Positions 28,036 to 35,941 of a stretch of 64,000 nucleotides of DNA are shown in pieces. Each line of letters opens with the position of its first letter. Within the stretch, counting starts at the first letter, position 1. Made by a program: the position numbers and the translations under genes. The stretch covers positions 372,001 to 436,000 of the forward strand of contig NZ_BBXJ01000001.1 of assembly GCF_001019715.1 (NCBI RefSeq), given 5' to 3'. A model generated the notes under the pieces. That model was given only the letters and a program-made list of their open reading frames with translations, had not been told where the DNA came from and made no database searches. This DNA comes from Rodentibacter caecimuris (lineage in GTDB: Bacteria; Pseudomonadota; Gammaproteobacteria; Enterobacterales; Pasteurellaceae).

Positions 28036-28821
28036 CTACATTAACCGACTACCGAAGTAGGCAATCGTGAGCAAAATAATACCTGAAATAGCGTAAATAA
28101 TCATCCTTTTTCCACGCCAGCCTAAACGCCAATGCCCGAATAGCGCCACACCAAAAACAATCCACGCAAATAATGATAAAACGCCTTTGTGAATATTTTC
28201 AGCAGTTAAAGCATTCATAGAATGGTAGGTGCCAGAGATTAATGTTAGTGTCAGTAAGAATTCAGCGGCAGCAAACAAACGGAAAAAATGCCGTTCAACG
28301 GTAATCAAAGAAGGCATCACCGGTGAAAATGCGGTTTTCTTCGCTTTTAAAGTACGATCAATCCAGGCTATTTGAATGGCGTATAACATTGCAATAAAAC
28401 ACACTGCATAAGTAAAAATAGATAAACCGATATGAAATAGCATTGCTAAATCCTGATTCAATAGCTGAATCATATAACTCGGTATAAATGTCGCCAAAAT
28501 CACATTAAAAATAGAAAAGGAAAACACAATCGGCAGTAAAAACCACATGGAATTTACCACCAACATTGCCAATATTGCCAAAATTGCAATGTTTACACTC
28601 ATTAATGAGCTAATTTCCACCAGGCTGAACTTACGTTCTATGGCTAATTCCTGTAATGCGGGATAAAGGCTCACTAAATGAAACACCACGGCTAAAAGTG
28701 CGGTCAAAAAGAATAACGTTTTTTTCGGACGGCGTTTTTCGTTATCCGAAGAATTAAGCAACGGCGCAATCATCAAGGCGCTAATTAAATAAAACAAAAT
28801 CGAAAAAATGGCAAACCACAT
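28036..28821 (-). CDS. ypjD: Inner membrane protein YpjD (CcsA-like, cytochrome c assembly fold)
   Basis: 261 residues with eight hydrophobic segments, of the cytochrome c assembly superfamily shared with CcmC, CcmF and CcsA. The short WWD-like haem motif of the Ccm proteins is not evident. Segments such as IGLSIFTYAVCFIAMLYAIQ and ENIHKGVLSLFAWIVFGVAL carry conserved histidines. Its position divergent from ffh is conserved from enterics to Haemophilus. Function unknown; haem handling is only a structural analogy. Confidence 0.88.
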   Translation of the reverse strand: MWFAIFSILFYLISALMIAPLLNSSDNEKRRPKKTLFFLTALLAVVFHLVSLYPALQELAIERKFSLVEISSLMSVNIAILAILAMLVVNSMWFLLPIVFSFSIFNVILATFIPSYMIQLLNQDLAMLFHIGLSIFTYAVCFIAMLYAIQIAWIDRTLKAKKTAFSPVMPSLITVERHFFRLFAAAEFLLTLTLISGTYHSMNALTAENIHKGVLSLFAWIVFGVALFGHWRLGWRGKRMIIYAISGIILLTIAYFGSRLM

Positions 28822-28959
28822 AATCGTTGTCTCTTGTTAGGAATTGTTATTATTTTAACGTTCTGATTCCGAATTCGCCATAAATTTATTTGAAATGGTG
28901 AAAAACGCCTAGATTTCGGTATAATCACGGCAATTTTTGATGAGAAAACAGGATTAATC

Positions 28960-30348
28960 ATGTTTGAGAATTTATCTGATCGCCTTTCTAAAACCCTACG
29001 TAATATCACGGGGAAAGGTCGTTTAACGGAAGATAATATTAAAGATACCCTACGTGAAGTACGTATGGCATTGCTGGAAGCGGATGTGGCATTGCCTGTC
29101 GTTCGTGAATTTATCGCTAAAGTGAAAGAAAGTGCCGTTGGGGAAGAGGTTAATAAAAGTTTAACACCGGGACAAGAATTCTTAAAAATCGTTCAACGAG
29201 AGCTTGAAAAAGCCATGGGCGAATCAAACGAGAGTCTGAATCTGGCAACCCAACCACCGGCGGTGATTTTAATGGCGGGTTTACAAGGGGCAGGGAAAAC
29301 AACCAGTGTCGGAAAACTGGCAAAATTTTTGCGCGAACGCCATAAGAAGAAAGTGTTGGTTGTCTCTGCCGATGTATATCGCCCGGCGGCAATTAAGCAA
29401 TTGGAAACCTTGGCACAATCTGTAGGCGTGGATTTCTACCCTTCTGATGTTAAACAAAATCCGATCGATATTGCCAAAGCCGCTCTTGCGGAAGCAAAAC
29501 TCAAATTCTACGACGTACTCATCGTGGATACCGCAGGTCGCTTGCACGTGGATGGCGAAATGATGGATGAAATCAAACAAATCCACAGTGCATTAAATCC
29601 TATTGAAACGCTCTTTACCGTTGATGCGATGACGGGTCAAGATGCGGCAAATACTGCGAAAGCTTTTAATGAGGCATTACCGCTTACCGGTGTCATTCTT
29701 ACTAAAGTAGATGGCGATGCTCGTGGTGGGGCAGCGTTGTCTATTCGTCAGATCACCGGTAAACCGATCAAATTCCTCGGGGTGGGAGAAAAAACCGAGG
29801 CGCTTGAGCCGTTCCACCCTGATCGTGTTGCTTCTCGTATTTTAGGCATGGGCGATGTGCTTTCTCTGATCGAAGATCTTGAACGTTCGGTAGATCGCGA
29901 AAAAGCGGAAAAAATGGCACAAAAATTCAAGAAAGGCGATAGCTTTACTCTTGATGATTTCCGTGAACAATTGATCGAAATGAAAAAAATGGGCGGAATG
30001 ATGTCGATGTTGGAAAAGCTCCCCGGGGCAAAAAATTTACCGGATCACGTCAAAAACCAAGTGGACGATAAAATGTTCATTAAAATGGAAGCCATTATTA
30101 ACTCTATGACGCTAAAAGAACGCGCTAATCCTGACATTATCAAAGGTTCCCGCCGTCGCCGCATTGCCTTAGGTTCCGGCACGCAAGTGCAAGACGTGAA
30201 TAAATTGCTCAAACAATTTGATGAAATGCAGCGAATGATGAAAAAAATGCGTAAAGGCGGTATGGCAAAAATGATGCGGGGCATGCAAGGGCTCATGGGC
30301 GGCGGCTTAGGCGGTCTTGGTGGTCTGGGCGGTATGTTTAAACGTTAA
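28960..30348 (+). CDS. ffh: Signal recognition particle GTPase
   Basis: Protein subunit of the SRP, which with 4.5S RNA targets nascent membrane proteins to FtsY. 462 residues. N domain, then G domain with MAGLQGAGKTTSVGKL (P-loop), VSADVYRPAAIKQL, DTAGRLHVD and TKVDGDARGGAAL, then the Met-rich M domain (MKKMGGMMSMLEKLPGA; MQRMMKKMRKGGMAKMM) ending in a Gly-Leu-Gly tail. Divergent from ypjD, terminated by a long uptake-signal hairpin. Confidence 0.99.
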   Translation: MFENLSDRLSKTLRNITGKGRLTEDNIKDTLREVRMALLEADVALPVVREFIAKVKESAVGEEVNKSLTPGQEFLKIVQRELEKAMGESNESLNLATQPPAVILMAGLQGAGKTTSVGKLAKFLRERHKKKVLVVSADVYRPAAIKQLETLAQSVGVDFYPSDVKQNPIDIAKAALAEAKLKFYDVLIVDTAGRLHVDGEMMDEIKQIHSALNPIETLFTVDAMTGQDAANTAKAFNEALPLTGVILTKVDGDARGGAALSIRQITGKPIKFLGVGEKTEALEPFHPDRVASRILGMGDVLSLIEDLERSVDREKAEKMAQKFKKGDSFTLDDFREQLIEMKKMGGMMSMLEKLPGAKNLPDHVKNQVDDKMFIKMEAIINSMTLKERANPDIIKGSRRRRIALGSGTQVQDVNKLLKQFDEMQRMMKKMRKGGMAKMMRGMQGLMGGGLGGLGGLGGMFKR

Positions 30349-30367
30349 AAAATAAGTACAGCAAAAA

Positions 30368-30411
30368 CAAAGTGCGGTTGAAAATACCGTATTTTTTAAC
30401 CGCACTTTTTT
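30368..30411 (+). terminator. Long uptake-signal-pair terminator of ffh
   Basis: AAAGTGCGGTTGAAAATA pairs with TATTTTTTAACCGCACTTT with one small irregularity, followed by TTT. The pairing extends beyond the 9-base uptake signals themselves. Confidence 0.88.
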
Positions 30412-30419
30412 ATCTCCTC

Positions 30420-30433
30420 TTGATCTCGATCAA
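30420..30433 (+). promoter_or_regulatory. FNR box upstream of the CGSCGGC protein gene
   Basis: TTGATCTCGATCAA is an exact match to the FNR consensus TTGAT-N4-ATCAA, and the palindrome extends one base each side (C...G). A possible -10, TATACT, lies at 30478-30483, which would put the box near -63, a class I activating position. The expected result is anaerobic control of the gene at 30519. Confidence 0.7.
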
Positions 30434-30434
30434 G

Positions 30435-30465
30435 CCCATACCCGATTTTTAGTATGGGTTTTCTT
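30435..30465 (+). terminator. Second hairpin between ffh and the 30519 gene
   Basis: CCCATAC and GTATGGG form a 7-base stem with a 10-base loop followed by TTTTCTT. It could back up the ffh terminator. If the promoter for 30519 is upstream of it, it could act as an attenuator. Confidence 0.5.
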
Positions 30466-30518
30466 CCCCATCAACTTTATACTGCACTTATATTCAATTT
30501 TTCTTATAAAATTTCAAC

Positions 30519-30857
30519 ATGAGTAATAATCCATTTAAAGCCTGTTGGTCTATGCCGGGTAATACCCTCTGCTTGGGACATTGGGAGATTTCTTATTTTG
30601 ATCTGCCCGTTGTGTTACCTCGCGAACGTCGTGATCAAGATATGGGTACAGAAAATATTTATAATTTTATGGATCCCGAGGACGAACTTTATCGCGAGGG
30701 ATTAGGGGAAGATGACTGGATTGTCGAGAACATTGAATGGCTGTCCGATGTGTTTATTGAACACAATATTCCGCTGGAAGAAAACACAATACGGGCTTTT
30801 TATCAAGCCGTAAATAAAGAAGATTGGCGCTGTGGCAGTTGCGGCGGCTGTATTTAA
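30519..30857 (+). CDS. Small Cys-rich protein with C-terminal CGSCGGCI, unknown function
   Basis: 112 residues, very acidic in the middle (MDPEDELYREGLGEDDWIVE), ending in WRCGSCGGCI. The two CxxC-type pairs at the extreme C-terminus suggest metal or Fe-S binding, or a thiol tail. Another Cys is at MSNNPFKACW and one at NTLCLGHW. No signal peptide or membrane segment. I do not recognise the family; it looks like a conserved Pasteurellaceae protein. The preceding perfect FNR box points to anaerobic expression. There is no strong Shine-Dalgarno before the ATG. Codon use is like its neighbours. Confidence 0.75.
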   Translation: MSNNPFKACWSMPGNTLCLGHWEISYFDLPVVLPRERRDQDMGTENIYNFMDPEDELYREGLGEDDWIVENIEWLSDVFIEHNIPLEENTIRAFYQAVNKEDWRCGSCGGCI

Positions 30858-30984
30858 AATAAATCATTTTGCCCTTTCTCACCATCTATAGTTTAATGGC
30901 TCAATATTTTTCCTTGCCAGTTTACTATGCGCCTTGTAATAACACCTTATCAACTCTGCTGAAGCGAGCAAAAAGTGCGGTTAA

Positions 30985-31230
30985 TTATTCCGGTATTTTT
31001 GAACCTGTCCTCTCTCTTTTCAAACAATAAAGCTGATAAAGATTCACGCAAACAAGAAAAATATTTAATAAGGCAACCGGATACGCCTCAATAATCATTC
31101 CGTAAATAACAAATAAGACATCGCCAATTGTGTTTACAATGCGTAAGCGGACAATAGATTTAAACAAGAATGAGGTTGCAACAAAAAATGTCGCCATATA
31201 ACCTAATAATTCAATAGAATTGAGTGCCAT
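30985..31230 (-). CDS. Small YgjV-like inner membrane protein
   Basis: 81 residues with three hydrophobic segments: IELLGYMATFFVATSFLF, IVNTIGDVLFVIYGMII and YPVALLNIFLVCVNLYQLY. This matches the N-terminal half of YgjV-type proteins of unknown function. The start at 31230 is chosen because AGGA lies 8 bases upstream and residues before it (from 31317) lack family character. Monocistronic, downstream of azlD on the same strand. Confidence 0.75.
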   Translation of the reverse strand: MALNSIELLGYMATFFVATSFLFKSIVRLRIVNTIGDVLFVIYGMIIEAYPVALLNIFLVCVNLYQLYCLKRERTGSKIPE

Positions 31231-31362
31231 AAAACGATCCTCTAAAAATGAGTTGTCGCATAATAGAAGATTTTTAGCGAGAGGAAAAGAGAGCGAAATA
31301 AAAGCAATCGGTTGCACGGTAAAGAATTTTTTATTTCGCTAAAAATGCCCTCAATACCTAGA

Positions 31363-31692
31363 TTAAATAAAGATAGTTTGAACCAACCCCATATAAAAAA
31401 TTGTCCCTACCGCAATGGATAAAAACATATTTTTCTTCCAAAAATGGAGCCCCAACACCAATGCGCCGGCAAGAAAGTCGGGGATACCCCGATAGCCGCT
31501 CAATAGATCAATATTTTTATAGCAATAAACCACCAACATACCAAACATCGCAGCAGGCAGTACTCTACCAAGATAACGGATATATTCAGGAATCGGACGA
31601 TTTGCCGGAAAAATCCAGAAAGGTAAAAGTCGGGTAAATTGCACTGTCAGCACACAAATACCAATGGTAATAATCTGTTCCGTTAAGGTCAT
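31363..31692 (-). CDS. azlD: AzlD-family branched-chain amino acid exporter subunit
   Basis: 109 residues, four hydrophobic segments. QFTRLLPFWIF and the YIRYLGRVLPAAMFGMLVVYC motif are typical of AzlD. It works with AzlC as a two-component exporter of branched-chain amino acids and, in some bacteria, methionine or toxic analogues. ATGA overlap with azlC upstream means coupled translation. Confidence 0.9.
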   Translation of the reverse strand: MTLTEQIITIGICVLTVQFTRLLPFWIFPANRPIPEYIRYLGRVLPAAMFGMLVVYCYKNIDLLSGYRGIPDFLAGALVLGLHFWKKNMFLSIAVGTIFYMGLVQTIFI

Positions 31693-32411
31693 TTTAGTGA
31701 CTCCAATTTATATTCCATTTTAGGGCGGCGTAATGTCAGGATTAACCAAATTCCGATTAAGGTTGGGATTAAAAAATGTTGTTTCCCCACGATAAGCAGA
31801 GAAATTAAGGCGATTCCTAAACCGAGCAAAGAACTTTCGTGGGATTTTTCTTTCATCCAATTTTCCGCAAAGATCACCAGAAAAAGTGCGGTCATGGCAA
31901 ACTCAACCCCCTTTAAATCAACGGGTAAAATCCCGCCAAACAAATTCCCCATCGCCGCGCCCAATACCCAATAAATGTGCAGATACAAACTCACAAAGAA
32001 CATATACCAGCCTTTGTCTAAGTGCGGTGGAATTTTTGCCATATAATTCAATGAAAAAGATTCGTCCACTAAGGAACTAATTAAATACCAACGTTTTTTA
32101 CCAAGATGCACGCCATATTTTTCCAACATAGAAATAGCATAAAAAATTTGTCTGCCACTCACCATCAGTGTCACTAATAACACACTTAACGGCGAAAAAG
32201 GCAATACCAACGCGCTAGCGGCAATGAACTCCACCGAACCGGCATAAATTAATAATGCCGTCAGGGTGGGATACCAAGCACCAAAACCCAGTGCTTTCAT
32301 ATAAATGCCGTATGCTGCGCCAAGAAATAAAAATCCTGCGATCATGGGGGCGCTGTAAGACAATGCTGCTTTGGCTGCTGCACGGATAGGCGATATCTGA
32401 GAAGAATTCAT
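31689..32411 (-). CDS. azlC: AzlC-family amino acid exporter
   Basis: 240 residues, about seven membrane segments. Conserved parts: APMIAGFLFLGAAYGIYMKA, IYAGSVEFIAASALVL and GRQIFYAISMLEKYG, all hallmark AzlC sequence. Directly follows metR with no intervening base, so metR-azlC-azlD is an operon and the exporter may answer to methionine or homocysteine status. The gene carries uptake signals. Confidence 0.92.
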   Translation of the reverse strand: MNSSQISPIRAAAKAALSYSAPMIAGFLFLGAAYGIYMKALGFGAWYPTLTALLIYAGSVEFIAASALVLPFSPLSVLLVTLMVSGRQIFYAISMLEKYGVHLGKKRWYLISSLVDESFSLNYMAKIPPHLDKGWYMFFVSLYLHIYWVLGAAMGNLFGGILPVDLKGVEFAMTALFLVIFAENWMKEKSHESSLLGLGIALISLLIVGKQHFLIPTLIGIWLILTLRRPKMEYKLESLK

Positions 32412-33350
32412 TTATTCCCTCGCTAACTCTAAAACGGACAATCCCGGTAAAGTGGAAAAACTTTGAGATTTAACGGTTTGATAAAAATCTTCCATATACG
32501 CAAGACTTTCATCTTCTTTACGAATGGCTGCATATAAATTGCTATACAGACCCTCTTGCGTCACTTTGCGCGCCACTACATAGCCTTTTTCAAGATAAGG
32601 TAACGCCGCCCAATAAGGAACGGTCGCAATACCCCGACGGCTTGCCACTAATTGAATCATTGCGATGGTCAGTTCAGTAGTACGGCGTGTGGGATTAATG
32701 CCTTTCGGTTTTAATACTTTACGCAATAAATCCAACATATCGTCCGGTACAGGATAAGTTACCCAAGTTTCATCGGCAAAATCTTCCGCTTGCCAAATTT
32801 CTTTCGCAGCCAAGGGATGATCTTTCGAGCAAATTCCAACCATCTCATAAGAAAAGAGCGGTTTAAAAACCACATCATCATTTGTTTCAACTTCAGATAC
32901 AATTGCCCAATCTGCGCGATGGGAAAGTAATAAACCAACAGGATCCGTGTGAAAGCCGGATACAATATCCAATTCAACCAAACCCCAATGCTGACGAAAC
33001 TCATCCATCGCAGGCATTAACCAATCAAAACAAGTATGACATTCTACCGCTATGCGTAACTGCCCCGCATCACCATGTTTTACTCGGGTTAAATCACGTT
33101 CCGCATCAACCACTTTCGGTATGACTTCATTAGCCAGACGAATTAAGCGTTCTCCTGCTGCAGTAAAACGGAGCGGGCTACTTTTTCGCTCAAACAAGGG
33201 CAAATCAAAGTGATCTTCAATCAGTTTAATTTGATGAGACAATGCGGATTGGGTGAGATAAACCCGCTTAGCCGCCAAAGAAACACTGCCGGTTTCTTTT
33301 AACGCTAGTAATGTTTTAAGATGTCGAAATTCAAGAAATGTGGGCTTCAT
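32412..33350 (-). CDS. metR: LysR-type regulator MetR
   Basis: 312 residues. N-terminal winged helix (HLKTLLALKETGSVSLAAKR, YLTQSALSHQIKLIEDHF, LPLFERKSSPLRFTAAGE) and an effector-binding domain with LRIAVECHTCFDWLMPAMDEF, which closely parallels E. coli MetR (IAIECHSCIQWLTPAL). MetR activates methionine genes with homocysteine as co-effector. The MKPTFLEF start (33350) fits the family, with an alternative ATG at 33359; neither has a clear Shine-Dalgarno. Operon with azlCD. No obvious TGAA-N5-TTCA MetR site was seen directly upstream, so autoregulation is not evident. Confidence 0.88.
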   Translation of the reverse strand: MKPTFLEFRHLKTLLALKETGSVSLAAKRVYLTQSALSHQIKLIEDHFDLPLFERKSSPLRFTAAGERLIRLANEVIPKVVDAERDLTRVKHGDAGQLRIAVECHTCFDWLMPAMDEFRQHWGLVELDIVSGFHTDPVGLLLSHRADWAIVSEVETNDDVVFKPLFSYEMVGICSKDHPLAAKEIWQAEDFADETWVTYPVPDDMLDLLRKVLKPKGINPTRRTTELTIAMIQLVASRRGIATVPYWAALPYLEKGYVVARKVTQEGLYSNLYAAIRKEDESLAYMEDFYQTVKSQSFSTLPGLSVLELARE

Positions 33351-33500
33351 GAGTACCATTCATAAAATAATAAAAATGAATGAGCAATATGATACCGTAA
33401 AACAGGGAAAATTAAAGTTTAAGGAATAAGAACCTTTTTTTTCTTAGTGATATTTTCATTACTTACTATATTAAATACAGTTACTCTGAGCATATATACA

Positions 33501-33532
33501 AAAATAGCGGCATCAGTTGATGCCGCTATTTT
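33501..33532. terminator. Perfect long hairpin after the peptidase gene
   Basis: AAAATAGCGGCATCA and TGATGCCGCTATTTT form a perfect 15-base stem around a 2-base loop. With A-runs and T-runs at its ends it can work in both directions. It ends the yjiH-yjiG-peptidase operon and shields metR. Confidence 0.9.
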
Positions 33533-33556
33533 CTATGAACTTTTTTACGTTGAAAC

Positions 33557-34687
33557 TCAAACCGGATGGGACATTAATGCATTAATCACCCCGACTACAA
33601 GATTACATTTAGGAATAACTGAATTTATCTCCAAATATTCCGTTTTCGCATGCATATTACCACCGGTTGGTCCCAAACCATCAATCGTCGGACACCCTGC
33701 CGAAGCCGCAATATTACCATCACTTAATCCACCTGCATCAACCCATTTTATAGGTATAGCCAATTTTTCTCCCACTTCATCAAATACTTTTTTAATTAAA
33801 GGAAGATATTTTTCATCAATCATTGGGGGTTCTTTATTAATTAACGTTTTTGTTGAAGTGACCCCTTCCACCAACGGATTTTCAAGCACGCGTCGCAAAT
33901 GATGTTCAAAAAATTCAATAGACGAAGATTTTTTATAGCGCATTTCGATCATTAACGCAGCATAATCCGCAATCACATTATGCCCACTACCACCATGGGT
34001 TATCACATAATTAAACGTATGTCCGGCATCAAAATCATTCAATTTATAAAATTCAGTTATGAAATGTGCCGCTTCAACCAATGCGGAACGTCCCCTCTCA
34101 GGGCAATTTCCCGCATGAGCCGCCACACCGTGAAATTCAATTTGGTAAGTGACCATTCCTTTTCGGGTAGAAACCATTGAACCGTCTTCACGTGCTGGTT
34201 CCATCACAAAACAATAACGTGCTTTGCGTGCATATTCACGAATACTTTCTTTTGCATAGAGTGAGCCGTTTTCTTCGTGAGAATTTAAATAAATCCCGAT
34301 TGTGTATTTTGATAAATCCAATTCCTGAGTGATATAAAAAGACAATAATGCACCAGATTTATCATCAATCACACCTAATGCATTAATCTCCCCATTTTTC
34401 CTTGTAAAAGGCACATCCTTCCCTGTTCCTAATGGAAATACAGTGTCCATATGCGCAACAAAAAGAATATCGAATTTCTCAGCGTCTAAACGGTTACTGA
34501 TAAATACCCCCTGAGCAACCTTATCTGAAGTCATGGAAATTCGTTTATGTTGTAATCCCTGTGTTTCTGCTTTTTTTATGAACCACTCCGCCACCTGATT
34601 AACTCCATTAATATCGTTCGTTGGGCTTTCAATATCAGTGAGTTCTTTAAGTTCATCTAAAAATATATCTAACTGCTCATTATTCAT
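33557..34687 (-). CDS. M20-family metallopeptidase (carboxypeptidase G2-like)
   Basis: Cytosolic di-zinc peptidase, 376 residues, no signal peptide. All expected ligands are visible: VAHMDTVFP (H and D), VIDDKSGA (bridging D), SHEENGS (catalytic and metal Glu), VMEPARED (Glu) and GGNMHAKTEY near the C-terminus (His). The lid dimerisation domain (FHGVAAHAGNCPERGRSAL) lies between. Closest type is the CPG2/ArgE-like peptidases. Third gene of an operon behind YjiH and YjiG membrane proteins, which in E. coli neighbour the isoaspartyl dipeptidase IadA. A peptide or amino acid conjugate is therefore a likely substrate; the exact one is unknown. Confidence 0.9.
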   Translation of the reverse strand: MNNEQLDIFLDELKELTDIESPTNDINGVNQVAEWFIKKAETQGLQHKRISMTSDKVAQGVFISNRLDAEKFDILFVAHMDTVFPLGTGKDVPFTRKNGEINALGVIDDKSGALLSFYITQELDLSKYTIGIYLNSHEENGSLYAKESIREYARKARYCFVMEPAREDGSMVSTRKGMVTYQIEFHGVAAHAGNCPERGRSALVEAAHFITEFYKLNDFDAGHTFNYVITHGGSGHNVIADYAALMIEMRYKKSSSIEFFEHHLRRVLENPLVEGVTSTKTLINKEPPMIDEKYLPLIKKVFDEVGEKLAIPIKWVDAGGLSDGNIAASAGCPTIDGLGPTGGNMHAKTEYLEINSVIPKCNLVVGVINALMSHPV

Positions 34688-34704
34688 GGTTTATTCCTCC
34701 ATTG

Positions 34705-35175
34705 CTAAATTAATACCCTCATTAAGAACATCGCTAAATAAGCATTAATAATACAAATACCAAAAAGCACTAGATAATGCTTTCCAGGTACACCCAATAC
34801 TCCTAAAACACGCCCCATATATTGAACCGTAGAACCGACTAACGCCATTCCCGGAATAAGAATCGCAATATGTTGTGTATTAAGCGTACCTTCCTGAACT
34901 AAGGCAACCAATACACCTGCGGCACCACCCCAACTTAAAAATGCGGCAAGGAAAACCGCAATGGATTCACCCGGTAAACCCAATGGAGTCATCACAAAAC
35001 CGACATATTCTCCTAATAGTTTCAACAAGCCGGAGGCATTTAAAATATAAATAATCACAAAAGCCATTAATACATTAGGAATCGTACTATGTATCGCGAT
35101 ATTCCAGCCTTTTCTTGCCCCTTCAACAAAAATATCGGTAATTAACTTTGATTCTGTATTCGTTTGCTTACTCAT
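34705..35175 (-). CDS. yjiG: YjiG-like nucleoside-recognition (Gate) domain membrane protein
   Basis: 156 residues, about four membrane segments. FLSWGGAAGVLVALVQEGTL and PGMALVGSTVQYMGRVLGVLG fit the Gate/SpmB family to which E. coli YjiG belongs. It pairs with the YjiH-like protein upstream, overlapping it by ATGA. The pair probably forms a transporter whose cargo is processed by the downstream M20 peptidase; this is inference from gene order. Confidence 0.85.
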   Translation of the reverse strand: MSKQTNTESKLITDIFVEGARKGWNIAIHSTIPNVLMAFVIIYILNASGLLKLLGEYVGFVMTPLGLPGESIAVFLAAFLSWGGAAGVLVALVQEGTLNTQHIAILIPGMALVGSTVQYMGRVLGVLGVPGKHYLVLFGICIINAYLAMFLMRVLI

Positions 35176-35810
35176 AGTGCTACCTCATTTTCTTTCACAA
35201 ACTTTTTCACATAAAGTCGCATTAAATTAGCCCCAAAAACTTTAAATAAGAAAATCACCCCTAATGCCATCGCAATAGACACGGGTGCAACTGCACCAGC
35301 TTTATCGGTGATCAATAGAAGGGGGGCAAAAGAAGCGAGAAAGTTTGTCAGAAATGCGCCAGCACTAAATTGAAAGGCAGAGAAAATTAACAATTCATGG
35401 TGGGTGATTTGACCTTCGTCATATAAGAACTTAGCGGTAGAACTTCCGGCATCTGTACTTTGTGTACTGGCAATAAGCGAAATAGAGCAATTCCCCGGAA
35501 TTCCCATTAACGGCTTAAGCACGGGACTTAGCCATTTAGAAGCGGCGAGTAATGCACCATAGTGTTCAAAAATCGCTACAAATCCCAACGCCAACATCAC
35601 ACTGGGAATTAACGTCAAAGCAAATAAGAAACCGCCTTTTGCGCTAGTACCGCCTGATGTTTTAAGCCATTCAGGAAATTGACCGGTTAACCTACTAAAA
35701 TCAAAAATACCGCCCAAAAAATCTTTGGCAAATCCACCAAAAAAGATAATGGCACACACGAATGAAAGTGTGCCAATAATGAGGGTATTCGTATTAATTT
35801 CTTTTTTCAT
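35172..35810 (-). CDS. yjiH: YjiH-like nucleoside-recognition (Gate) domain membrane protein
   Basis: 212 residues with several membrane segments. GNCSISLIASTQSTDAGSST and HELLIFSAFQFSAGAFLTNF match E. coli YjiH (Gate/SpmA-like). The ATG at 35810 has a perfect AGGAG five bases upstream; the frame extends to a GTG at 35816 that would overlap this site. First gene of the operon yjiH-yjiG-peptidase, under a CRP-type promoter directly upstream. Confidence 0.85.
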   Translation of the reverse strand: MKKEINTNTLIIGTLSFVCAIIFFGGFAKDFLGGIFDFSRLTGQFPEWLKTSGGTSAKGGFLFALTLIPSVMLALGFVAIFEHYGALLAASKWLSPVLKPLMGIPGNCSISLIASTQSTDAGSSTAKFLYDEGQITHHELLIFSAFQFSAGAFLTNFLASFAPLLLITDKAGAVAPVSIAMALGVIFLFKVFGANLMRLYVKKFVKENEVAL

Positions 35811-35851
35811 ACACACTCCTTCCTTATCACAAGAAATAAAATACCAATAAG

Positions 35852-35894
35852 AGTGTACAATAAAACAAATAGCTGAAATGTGATAAATATCACA
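35852..35894 (-). promoter_or_regulatory. CRP-dependent promoter of the yjiH operon
   Basis: TGTGATAAATATCACA at 35879-35894 is a perfect CRP palindrome (TGTGA-N6-TCACA). On the minus strand a -10, TACACT, lies at 35857-35852, predicting a start near 35845. The site centre (35886.5) is then at about -41.5, the class II activator position. The operon should be catabolite controlled. Confidence 0.85.
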
Positions 35895-35900
35895 AGAACA

Positions 35901-35940
35901 AAAGCGCGGTTAAAATTTCTTTCGTTTTTAACCGCGCTTT
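35901..35940 (-). terminator. Degenerate uptake-signal-pair terminator of the Gcr-like gene
   Basis: AAAGCGCGGTTAAAA and TTTTTAACCGCGCTTT form a long stem next to the stop of the membrane protein gene. Both arms have GCGCGGT rather than GTGCGGT, so the stem is kept while the uptake signal is lost. Confidence 0.82.
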
Positions 35941-35941
35941 T

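Noticed and set aside
33447-33902. 151-codon plus-strand frame overlapping the M20 peptidase
   Set aside because: Opposite to a gene with all catalytic residues, and it crosses the 33501 terminator.
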